Part shown: in pieces, positions 56,429-64,000 of the stretch
How positions within the stretch are numbered: the stretch's first letter is position 1
Layout: each line of letters starts with the position of its first letter
Source: Falsihalocynthiibacter arcticus
Lineage (GTDB): Bacteria; Pseudomonadota; Alphaproteobacteria; Rhodobacterales; Rhodobacteraceae
Assembly: GCF_000812665.2 (NCBI RefSeq)
Contig: NZ_CP014327.1
Location: forward strand, 372,001-436,000
Reading direction: 5' to 3'
DNA length: 64,000 bases
Position numbers and translations under genes: made by a program
The notes under the pieces: model-generated
Seen by the model: the letters and a program-made list of their open reading frames with translations, nothing else
Told to the model about the DNA's origin: nothing
Database searches by the model: none

Positions 56429-58630
56429 ATGACTGATTTCACAACTCAAATCGACGCGGACGGCGTAGCGGTTATCACATGGGACGTTCCCGAAAAATCA
56501 ATGAACGTCATGAGCCTCGAGGGCTTTGCAGAACTTGAAGCCGCGGTTGACGCCGCCCTTGCCGATGACGCCGTTAAGGGCATCGTCATCACCTCGGGCA
56601 AGGCAGATTTCGCGGGCGGCATGGACCTCAACGTCATTGCAAAGATGAAAGAAGACGCGGGCGACAACCCCGCCAAAGGCCTGTTCGAAGGCACTATGGC
56701 TATGCATGGCGTTTTACGTAAAATTGAGCGCGCGGGCATGGACCCCAAAACCAACAAGGGCGGCAAGCCTATCGCAGCGGCCCTCCCCGGCACCGCAGTT
56801 GGGATCGGCCTTGAGCTGCCCCTTGCCTGTCACCGTATTTTCGCCGCCGACAATCCAAAAGCCAAAATTGGCCTTCCCGAAATCATGGTCGGCATTTTCC
56901 CGGGTGCTGGCGGAACAACCCGGCTGGTGCGCAAACTCGGCGCGATGGCGGCAAGCCCCTTCCTGCTTGAGGGTAAGCTCTCTGATCCTAAAAAGGCCAA
57001 GATGGCCGGTCTTATCGACGAAGTCGTCCCAGCGGAAGAACTCCTTCCTGCCGCCAAGGCTTGGGTGTTGAGCGCGACAGATGCGGACATCCTCAAACCT
57101 TGGGACGCCAAAGGCTATAAAATGCCCGGCGGTGCGCCATACCATCCTGCGGGCTTCATGACGTTTGTTGGCGCTTCCGCCATGGTCCATAGCAAAACCA
57201 AAGGCGTCTACCCCGCCGCAAAAGCTCTGCTCTCTGCTGTCTATGAGGGCGCATTAGTACCCTTCGATACGGCCCTCAAAATCGAAGCGCGCTGGTTTAC
57301 CAATGTCTTGATGAACCCAAGCTCCACGGCAATGATCCGCAGCCTTTTCATCAACAAAGAATCTCTCGACAAGGGCGCAGTCCGTCCCGCAGGTATCCCC
57401 GACCAACGCGTCAAAAAGGTCGGCATCCTCGGCGCAGGCATGATGGGCGCTGGCATTTCTCTGGTCTCTGCAAAAGCGGGCATCGACGTTGTTTTGCTGG
57501 ACCAGAACCAAGAAGCCGCGGACAAGGGTAAAGCCTATTGCGCGAGTTATATGGACAAAGGCATCGCCCGTAAGAAAGCGACCGCTGAAAGCAAGGAAGC
57601 CCTCCTAAGCCATATTACGACGACAACAGACTATGCACTGCTCGCCGATTGCGACTTAATCATCGAGGCGGTATTTGAAGACGTCGCAATCAAGGCCGAA
57701 GTGACCGCCAAGGTCGAAGCCGTGATCGGTGCGGACTGCATTTTTGCCACCAACACCTCGACTTTGCCGATCACCGAGCTCGCCAAAGCCAGCAAACATG
57801 CGGATCAATACATCGGGATCCACTTCTTTAGTCCCGTTGAAAAAATGATGTTGGTTGAGATTATCAAAGGTGCAGCAACGGGCGACCGCGCTGTAGCCAA
57901 AGCTTTGGACTACTGCCGCCAAATCCGCAAGACACCCATCGTTGTGAACGACGCGCGTTTCTTTTATGCGAACCGTTGCATCATTCCCTTCATCAACGAG
58001 GGCATTCGCATGGTCGCCGAAGGTGTTGAACCTGCGCTGATCGAAAACGCCGCGAAACTGGTTGGCATGCCGCTTGGCCCGCTCCAATTAACTGACGAAA
58101 CATCGATCGATTTGGGTGTTAAAATTGCCAAAGCCACTAAGGCCGCGATGGGCGACGCCTATCCAAACGAAGCCGTTGATCCGGTGCTGTTCTGGATGGC
58201 TGACGAAGGCCGTTTGGGTCGCAAAGCCAACGCTGGTTTCTATGCTTATGACGACAAAGGCAAACGCCAAGGCCTTTGGGATGGTTTGGCCGCGCGGTAT
58301 CCTGTTGCGGACGAACAACCGGACCTCACCGAAGTACAGCACCGTCTCCTCTTTGCTCAAGTGCTTGAGGCCGTACGGGCGCTCGACGAAGGCGTTTTGA
58401 TGGATATCCGCGAGGGCGATGTTGGCGCGATTTTGGGCTGGGGCTTTGCGCCTTGGTCGGGTGGGCCGTTTAGCTGGCTTGATATCCTTGGGGCTGGTCG
58501 TGCGGTTGAGCTTTGTGATGCGCTCACCGAGAAATTCGGACCACGTTTTGAAACGCCTGATCTGCTGCGCGAGATGGCGCGGAATGGAGAAGTGTTTTAC
58601 ACCCGTTTTGCCACTGAAAAAGCCGCCTAA
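56429..58630 (+). CDS. fadJ: Bifunctional enoyl-CoA hydratase / 3-hydroxyacyl-CoA dehydrogenase
   Basis: 733 residues. N-terminal crotonase domain (ADFAGGMDLNVI, then ELPLACHRIFAADNPKAKIG and LPEIMVGIFPGAGGTTRLVR, with the paired Glu residues). C-terminal dehydrogenase domain: GILGAGMMGAGISLVSAKAG (NAD fold), NTSTLPITELA, IHFFSPVEKMMLVEI (catalytic His), then the helical dimer domain. Steps 2 and 3 of beta-oxidation. Ends the cluster before a strong terminator. Confidence 0.95.
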   Translation: MTDFTTQIDADGVAVITWDVPEKSMNVMSLEGFAELEAAVDAALADDAVKGIVITSGKADFAGGMDLNVIAKMKEDAGDNPAKGLFEGTMAMHGVLRKIERAGMDPKTNKGGKPIAAALPGTAVGIGLELPLACHRIFAADNPKAKIGLPEIMVGIFPGAGGTTRLVRKLGAMAASPFLLEGKLSDPKKAKMAGLIDEVVPAEELLPAAKAWVLSATDADILKPWDAKGYKMPGGAPYHPAGFMTFVGASAMVHSKTKGVYPAAKALLSAVYEGALVPFDTALKIEARWFTNVLMNPSSTAMIRSLFINKESLDKGAVRPAGIPDQRVKKVGILGAGMMGAGISLVSAKAGIDVVLLDQNQEAADKGKAYCASYMDKGIARKKATAESKEALLSHITTTTDYALLADCDLIIEAVFEDVAIKAEVTAKVEAVIGADCIFATNTSTLPITELAKASKHADQYIGIHFFSPVEKMMLVEIIKGAATGDRAVAKALDYCRQIRKTPIVVNDARFFYANRCIIPFINEGIRMVAEGVEPALIENAAKLVGMPLGPLQLTDETSIDLGVKIAKATKAAMGDAYPNEAVDPVLFWMADEGRLGRKANAGFYAYDDKGKRQGLWDGLAARYPVADEQPDLTEVQHRLLFAQVLEAVRALDEGVLMDIREGDVGAILGWGFAPWSGGPFSWLDILGAGRAVELCDALTEKFGPRFETPDLLREMARNGEVFYTRFATEKAA

Positions 58631-58647
58631 TCCGCTCCGCTAAATTG

Positions 58648-58687
58648 AAAATACGGCGCGCTGCCTCCCAACAGTGCGCCGTATTTT
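58648..58687. terminator. Bidirectional terminator after fadJ
   Basis: 12-bp perfect stem AAAATACGGCGC/GCGCCGTATTTT with a 16-base loop. The A/T tracts on both sides serve fadJ and the convergent Hint gene. Confidence 0.9.
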
Positions 58688-58706
58688 CTTGAACCTTTAC
58701 CGCCAA

Positions 58707-59363
58707 TTAAGCGGCGACGTACTCTTGAATTGAGGGTTCTACGATATTCTCCATCGCATAGGCCTCGGCCAATAGGCGCGCTTCGGACATTGGAAGCGCA
58801 TCATACGTCAGAAGGTCCAATTCCGCGACTTCAACCATATTGGCCTGCTCGCTGCGTGGACATAAAAACAAAGCACCGATGTTTGCGAAAACCACTTGGT
58901 CTTGGGCAAATTCAATCGCTACGACGCGCAATTCTTCTGTTGCTGCCACACGTTGAATTCCGCGCAAACCTTCTAGGGCCAAAGCTGGGATCAATGCAAA
59001 AGGATCGCCAAACAGGTCTTCGGCAGCGTCGCTCTCGATCATCACGTCCTGTGTTGCCAAAAGGTAGACGGTTTCGCGGTTCCCAAGTGCCAATGAGGGT
59101 ACTTTCAATAAGCTGTCCCCTGGAATTTGCGCCACCTGCTCATGGCGAACGGCTTTCACAACCTGCAAACCACCATCCAATGTAAGCACCCGATCTCCCG
59201 GAACGATTTTGGTTACATCACGCCATCCAAATTGTGTCGCGACGCGCGTTCCTGAAATCATTCCTGTGCGACGTGGCCGCTTAAAGTGGCCTCCACCATA
59301 TGAGCCCGATGCTTCTGCAGTACGGTGCGCCCCCCGGCGGATAGGTTTTTTCAGCCCAAACAT
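58707..59363 (-). CDS. Hint-domain (hedgehog/intein-like) protein
   Basis: 218 residues. TGMISGTRVATQFGWRDVTK and IVPGDRVLTLDGGLQVVKAV form the Hint N-terminal strands; the expected Cys/Ser at the splice position is Ser (MISGTRV). Such proteins are frequent in Roseobacter genomes, often next to secreted or repeat proteins, and their role is unclear. No signal peptide. Stand-alone gene. Confidence 0.85.
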   Translation of the reverse strand: MFGLKKPIRRGAHRTAEASGSYGGGHFKRPRRTGMISGTRVATQFGWRDVTKIVPGDRVLTLDGGLQVVKAVRHEQVAQIPGDSLLKVPSLALGNRETVYLLATQDVMIESDAAEDLFGDPFALIPALALEGLRGIQRVAATEELRVVAIEFAQDQVVFANIGALFLCPRSEQANMVEVAELDLLTYDALPMSEARLLAEAYAMENIVEPSIQEYVAA

Positions 59364-59532
59364 ATTGTATCCCTCATTGAAACTGGGTGGCAGCCCAGCA
59401 GAACCAACATGGTTAACGTAGGGTGATTCCTATGCCCGAAAATCGACCAGAAGTTGTCTAAAATGCAGCACTGTTCCCCAACAGAACCCAATTGCGGAAT
59501 AAGAGCGAAATTGTCTCACATTCAGAGCCACT

Positions 59533-60165
59533 CTAAGAAAATGAATAGGCAAACTGTTGAACATCTGCGGCCAGAAGAAGGCGGGCGTGCTCCGCATCAG
59601 CATCCGTATAATAGCTCCGATAGTCTGCTTTACGCTCCGAAGTATTCACCTGCGCAATCGGCGAAAGCGAAAACCCGAGATGTTCCCAAAGGGGCAGCAG
59701 GTCTGTTTCCAAATGCTCCAACCGCAGGAAATGTGCATCCTGTGCACCACTCATATAGGACGCATAGTTGTTTAATTTCAGCGACGCCATAATCGAGGGC
59801 GCTCGGATAAACGCGGCAAACGGGAGGGTTTGGGCCAAGGTAACCGCCCTATGCGAAAAACTTTGGACACGCAGCCAGTGATAGTAACTCACCAAACGAT
59901 CCCAAGGGTTTCGCACCAACGTGAAGCAATAATAGCTTGGAACATCCTCATCCAGCCTCATAGCCACCGAATAATTGGCGTGTTTGTTCATCCGTATATG
60001 GGGGAATTGAGTACGCTGGCGTTTGTGCCGCGCCTTGGCTTTTGGCGTATCCCCAATCAGAATATCATCCTTCATCGCACGCCCCTCAAGCGCAAGGCTC
60101 AGGGCGGTTCCCCCCGTTTTGGGAATATGAACAAAGACAAACTGGCGCCCAGACGAAATAATCAT
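59533..60165 (-). CDS. Sulfotransferase-like protein
   Basis: 210 residues. FVFVHIPKTGGTALSLAL is the 5'-phosphosulfate loop and FTLVRNPWDRLVSYYHWL the 3'-phosphate motif of carbohydrate-type sulfotransferases. Likely transfers sulfate from PAPS to a glycan or lipid. Monocistronic. Substrate unknown. Confidence 0.9.
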   Translation of the reverse strand: MIISSGRQFVFVHIPKTGGTALSLALEGRAMKDDILIGDTPKAKARHKRQRTQFPHIRMNKHANYSVAMRLDEDVPSYYCFTLVRNPWDRLVSYYHWLRVQSFSHRAVTLAQTLPFAAFIRAPSIMASLKLNNYASYMSGAQDAHFLRLEHLETDLLPLWEHLGFSLSPIAQVNTSERKADYRSYYTDADAEHARLLLAADVQQFAYSFS

Positions 60166-60351
60166 ATCGTGTTTTACAAAACTCCCTACAAGGATACTAG
60201 CCTCACGCGTGTACGGCGTCTTATGTTTCTGGTATATCTACCTAAATTACGGGATGTCCCGCCCTGAAATAAAGGAATTGTCGTTTGCGAACTTGTTGAT
60301 CCCCCTCCCTAAGTTAGGCTACTTTCATTCAAGAGGCAGCGCAGAGCCCAC

Positions 60352-61365
60352 ATGACCGCATTATCAGAATACGATCGGCTCGAAACCACGGGTCTTTGGC
60401 GCGAAACGCCCGAAGACCACAAGCGTGAAGTCATTGTGAGCTTTGGAAATGCGACCCTTGTTCTAAAAGATAAAGCCGAGCGCGCCTTGACCCACTGGTC
60501 CCTTCCCGCGATATCACGGCGAAATCCCGGAGAGTACCCCGCAATCTATAGTCCAGATGTAGAAGGAGGGGAGACGCTTGAACTTGATGAGACCTTTGCC
60601 ATCGAAGCCATCGAGAGGGTGCTTAAAGTCATCGATCGGCGGCGTCCACAACCCGGGCGCTTGCGGCTTGTTCTCACGACCAGCATCCTCGCCGCTTTCA
60701 CGGGGTTGATGGTTTTCTGGCTTCCAAACGCAATGGTCGAATACGCAACCAGCATCACACCTCAAGCCCAGCGCACTAAAATCGGGGATGACCTTTTCCA
60801 ACAAATTCGGCGCGTTTCAGGGCACCCCTGCACACAGCCTCAAGCGAGCAATGCGCTCTCCAAAATGGCGCAACATTTGGGAGCAGAGCGCAACAAACTT
60901 GTGGTCGTGCGCACCGGCGTCGAAACATCCGTGAATTTGCCAGGTGGTTATATCATTTTAAACCGTCGATTGGTTGAGGATTTTGAGGATCCCAATTCGG
61001 TATCTGGCTATGTTTTGGCCGAACTCGAGCGCGCAAAAAACAATGACCCGCTTTATGAACTCTTGCAAGATCTCGGCGTGCGCGGCACGTTCCGCTTCCT
61101 AACATCGGGCCAGATCAGCATTCCTGCCCTCACCCGACACGCGGAAAAACTGCTGGCACAACCGCTCGCACCGGTCGATCCTGAACCGCTTCTCGCGAGG
61201 TTTGAGGCCGCGAATTTGCCCTCGACGCCCTATGCCTATTCCGTTGATATATCTGGGGAAACGACATTGCCCTTGATCGAAGCGGACCCTATTCCACAAG
61301 AGGCCTCAGACGCAATCATCACAGATGGCGAATGGGTCGCGCTTCAAGAGATTTGCCAATCTTAG
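60352..61365 (+). CDS. Membrane protein with degenerate M48-peptidase-like domain
   Basis: 337 residues. An N-terminal 100 residues outside any known family, one membrane helix (about 104-125, LVLTTSILAAFTGLMVFWL), then a region resembling M48 peptidases: VNLPGGYIILNRRLVEDFED followed by SVSGYVLAELERA, where the zinc-binding HExxH would be. The histidines are missing, so it is probably an inactive pseudo-peptidase. Convergent with the SPOR gene. Confidence 0.7.
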   Translation: MTALSEYDRLETTGLWRETPEDHKREVIVSFGNATLVLKDKAERALTHWSLPAISRRNPGEYPAIYSPDVEGGETLELDETFAIEAIERVLKVIDRRRPQPGRLRLVLTTSILAAFTGLMVFWLPNAMVEYATSITPQAQRTKIGDDLFQQIRRVSGHPCTQPQASNALSKMAQHLGAERNKLVVVRTGVETSVNLPGGYIILNRRLVEDFEDPNSVSGYVLAELERAKNNDPLYELLQDLGVRGTFRFLTSGQISIPALTRHAEKLLAQPLAPVDPEPLLARFEAANLPSTPYAYSVDISGETTLPLIEADPIPQEASDAIITDGEWVALQEICQS

Positions 61366-61379
61366 GTTTTGGACAGGCC

Positions 61380-62342
61380 CTACTTAACGAAGGCGTCTTT
61401 GAACCCAGCGGAATGCGCGGCATTCAACCCAACCTTAATGTCTGAGTTGCTCGCAAATGGCCCCAAATAGAGAACCTGCAAGCTTCTGCCATTTCGTTTC
61501 GTGTTTTGCACAGCCACAGGAAGCCCCATTTTCTGGAACTTGCTGATCGTCGCTTGCGCATTGCTTGCCACGCCAAACGCGCCAACCTGAATCAAACGCC
61601 CGCCCGATTTCACGGCTAAGGTACGACTTGGCGTCGCTTTTGCGACACGTATGGACTTGGGTACGGTTTTTGTACCTGTCGCTGTTCGCCCTGTCCCGTT
61701 TGCGGCCTTATACCGCAAATGCGCCTGTTTTAATTCCACATCTTGGCCATTCTCGGCCACCAGTTTCATCGGTACGGTATTGGTCCACACCTTCAACATT
61801 TCCGCCTCGCCACGGGCGGTTCCAATTCCGCGTTTCGGATTCAAACGCCCATCGTCCCACACCGGTTTATATCCAGCCGGAAGCCGAGGGACGGGAGAAG
61901 CGGCGGGCGCCTGCGTCAAAACTGTTGGAGTGGGCGGCGCTCTTTTAACCGCTTTGGGCGCCTGCGTTACCTGAACATTTCTAACCGCCGGCGCGGCAAT
62001 CAGAGACCTGGTTGCCAACGGTTTTCCGGGCTTCGCGGAACTGCTCTTTGAGGGTGTGTTCGACACTTGGATTGTGTCTTGGATCGCGCGACTCTGCAGA
62101 GAAGGCTTATACCCACAGACCAATTTTCGGCTCTGCGTTACGCGCGGCACCCATGTGATCGAACCTCCGACACCGGCCTTGATAAAGACACACCCGTTGC
62201 TGTCCACATATTGCGCGGCCGTATAACTTGCGGGTGGAATTTCAGCGGGTCCATCGGAACTCGAGAGCGTTGCTGCGTTAACAGCAACCCCAGAAAGCAG
62301 GGTTGATAAGACGATGGCGACAGAATATTTTAAACGGTGCAT
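61380..62342 (-). CDS. SPOR-domain envelope protein
   Basis: 320 residues from ATG 62342. Signal peptide (MHRLKYSVAIVLSTLLSGVA then VNAA), a Pro/Lys/Ala-rich linker (residues about 95-190) and a C-terminal SPOR domain (RLIQVGAFGVASNAQATISK, then LQVLYLGPFASNSDIKVGL). SPOR domains bind denuded peptidoglycan at the division septum. Likely periplasmic and septal. Confidence 0.88.
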   Translation of the reverse strand: MHRLKYSVAIVLSTLLSGVAVNAATLSSSDGPAEIPPASYTAAQYVDSNGCVFIKAGVGGSITWVPRVTQSRKLVCGYKPSLQSRAIQDTIQVSNTPSKSSSAKPGKPLATRSLIAAPAVRNVQVTQAPKAVKRAPPTPTVLTQAPAASPVPRLPAGYKPVWDDGRLNPKRGIGTARGEAEMLKVWTNTVPMKLVAENGQDVELKQAHLRYKAANGTGRTATGTKTVPKSIRVAKATPSRTLAVKSGGRLIQVGAFGVASNAQATISKFQKMGLPVAVQNTKRNGRSLQVLYLGPFASNSDIKVGLNAAHSAGFKDAFVK

Positions 62343-62411
62343 TTTGTGCCCCCACACAATATATTGTGCGAGGATGCAGCAAAAGACTAGTTTAGTAAAG
62401 GAAATGTTCGC

Positions 62412-63044
62412 CTATTTTGTGCCAAACATCCTGTCACCCGCATCCCCTAGGCCCGGAACAATATATCCAGCGTCATTAAGGCGTTCATCCACAGATGCAG
62501 TAACGATCTGCACATCAGGATGCGCCTCTTTCATCCGCGCGATCCCTTCTGGGGCTGCCAAAAGACACAAGAAACGAATGTTTTCGGCCCCTGCCCCCTT
62601 GAGTAGATCAATCGCCGCAACCGATGAATTTCCCGTGGCAAGCATGGGGTCAACGGCGATAACAAGACGGTCATTTAGCTCTGTGGGAACCTTGAAGTAG
62701 TATTGAACGGGCTGGAGTGTTTTCTCGTCGCGGTACAACCCAACAAAACCAACGCGCGCCGATGGGATCAATTCCAAAACACCATCAAGCAAGCCATTGC
62801 CCGCACGTAAAATAGAGATCAAAGCAAGCTTTTTCCCATCCAAAACCGGGGCCTGCATTTCCTGCATAGGGGTTTCAATCGTTTGCGTGGTCATCGGCAA
62901 ATCAGCGGTGACCTCATACGCTAGCAACTGGCTTATTTCCCGCAGCAACTGGCGAAATACAGCGGTCGACGTCGTTTTCTCACGCATCAACGTCAGTTTA
63001 TGTTGCACAAGGGGATGGTTCACAACGGTTAGGTGCTGGCTCAT
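62412..63044 (-). CDS. upp: Uracil phosphoribosyltransferase
   Basis: 210 residues from ATG 63044. Salvages uracil with PRPP to UMP. Conserved blocks: [55 protein letters not shown] (PRPP loop) and [14 protein letters not shown] at the C-terminus. Follows add after one base on the same strand, so adenosine deamination and uracil salvage share a transcript. Confidence 0.97.
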   Translation of the reverse strand: MSQHLTVVNHPLVQHKLTLMREKTTSTAVFRQLLREISQLLAYEVTADLPMTTQTIETPMQEMQAPVLDGKKLALISILRAGNGLLDGVLELIPSARVGFVGLYRDEKTLQPVQYYFKVPTELNDRLVIAVDPMLATGNSSVAAIDLLKGAGAENIRFLCLLAAPEGIARMKEAHPDVQIVTASVDERLNDAGYIVPGLGDAGDRMFGTK

Positions 63045-63045
63045 T

Positions 63046-64000
63046 TTAGGCCTCCAGTTTTTTGAGAATTTGGGCGCGTGTGGCGTCGTTACAAAATGCC
63101 GCTTCGGCCGCACCAATATTTAGGGCGCGGAAGGTGTCGTCGTCCCAACCGAATGTGCGGGAAAGCATTTCATATTCGTCTGTCATTGTGGTGTGAAAGA
63201 AGGGGGATCATCGGTGGAAACCGTAACCTTTACGCCAGCATCACGGAGCTTTTGGATCGGATGACTCGCCCAATCCGCATAAACACCAAGCGCTATGTTC
63301 GAGCCGGGGCAAACCTCAAGCACGATATCCTTCTCAACGATTTCTCGCACCAATGCCGCATCTTCGATTGCGCGTACACCATGGCCAATGCGCACGGCTT
63401 TGAGGTCTTGGATCGTGGCTCGTATTTCCTCGGGGCCGGACCATTCGCCAGCGTGCGACGTGATTTTCAAACCCGCCTCCCGCGCCATATCAAACGCATA
63501 TGCGAAATCAGACGGCGTGCCAAATTTCTCGTCCCCGCCCATGCCAAACCCAACGATCCAATCGCCCGCCGTTTCAACCGCGCATTTCGCGGATTTCTTG
63601 GCCGCATCAGGGCCAAAGTGGCGCACGACCGTGGGGATGCCGCGCAGAATAATTCCGGAGTCTTTTTCGGCTTTGTCGGCCGCCTCTTGCATCGCATGCA
63701 AATACTCGCGCCACGCAATAACATCGCCACCACCGCAAAAATCTGGGGCCAAAAATGTTTCGGCATAAACCACACCATGCTCGGCGCAATTTTCAAGAAC
63801 AGCGGATGTTAAACGCGCATAGTCATCGGGTGTTTTAAGGCAGGCGGTTGCCGCCTCATAGACCTTCAGAAAGTCCCAAAAATCCGTGTAGGAATAGGCG
63901 CCATTCTCGTCAAAAACACCGTCGATGGACATGTTCTTTTCTTTTGCAAGGCTGCGGATAAATGCAGGTGGCGCGGCACCCTCAAGGTGCAAATGCAATT
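63046..64000 (-). CDS. add: Adenosine deaminase, partial at window end, 3' frameshift
   Basis: Purine salvage, adenosine to inosine. The N-terminus lies beyond the window: the sequence enters at [15 protein letters not shown], with the HxH zinc motif. Also visible: [20 protein letters not shown] (zinc His and catalytic Glu), [11 protein letters not shown], and VTVSTDDPP (zinc Asp). After DDPP the frame shifts. One extra T (63205-63210) restores [20 protein letters not shown] and the stop at 63046-63048, two bases before upp. As given it stops at 63183. A missing base is likely. Confidence 0.93.

Overview
The window reads as a chromosomal segment of a marine alphaproteobacterium, most probably Rhodobacteraceae (Roseobacter group). 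This rests on gene content and order: an ArsR-ArsC fusion with GAPDH and ArsJ, a MerR-controlled acyl-CoA dehydrogenase/GST/thiolase/cupin/FadJ operon, DUF1045, a Hint-domain protein, pyrD behind a DUF952 gene, and upp-add. No rRNA and no CRISPR array were seen.

Positions 1 to about 30,820 are an accessory, defence-rich island. From the left it holds: a tyrosine integrase cut by the window edge; a five-gene type I restriction-modification operon (hsdM, hsdS, a PD-(D/E)xK-like gene, hsdR, a small membrane protein); a decayed exonuclease I gene; a satellite-like replication module (AlpA-type HTH, primase/VapE-type ATPase with a frameshift, candidate iteron origin); a second HTH pair; a GIY-YIG-like gene coupled to a DUF6884/YaaA-like gene; an IS630 element; a HEPN-motif gene preceded by a tRNA-like element and bracketed by dif-like sites; a tail-anchored unknown divergent from a PLD-SNF2 helicase; hipBA; an IS66 element with a perfect 8-bp target duplication; the 3' half of tRNA-Thr(GGU) beside the first 18 codons of a second integrase; and an IS21 element. 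The sequence resumes inside a 5'-truncated NADH:flavin oxidoreductase gene.

Positions 31,300 to 64,000 are mostly ordinary host genes: HAD hydrolase, DUF1045, hydroxyacid dehydrogenase, altronate dehydratase-like enzyme, arsenic operon, tRNA-Gly(UCC), ABC exporter, acyl-CoA synthetase, SRAP protein, periplasmic 5'-nucleotidase, pyrD, MATE exporter, two PaaI thioesterases, MerR-fatty acid oxidation cluster, Hint protein, sulfotransferase-like protein, SPOR protein, upp and add. A 1.6-kb cassette with 26-bp inverted ends and a broken AAA+ ATPase sits between two MerR genes.

The most promising system is the tRNA-like element plus HEPN gene (16,995-18,158). Five genes (primase, arsJ, SRAP, acyl-CoA dehydrogenase, add) each appear broken by one missing base in a short homopolymer or doublet. 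This looks more like assembly error than biology, so their apparent inactivation should be doubted.
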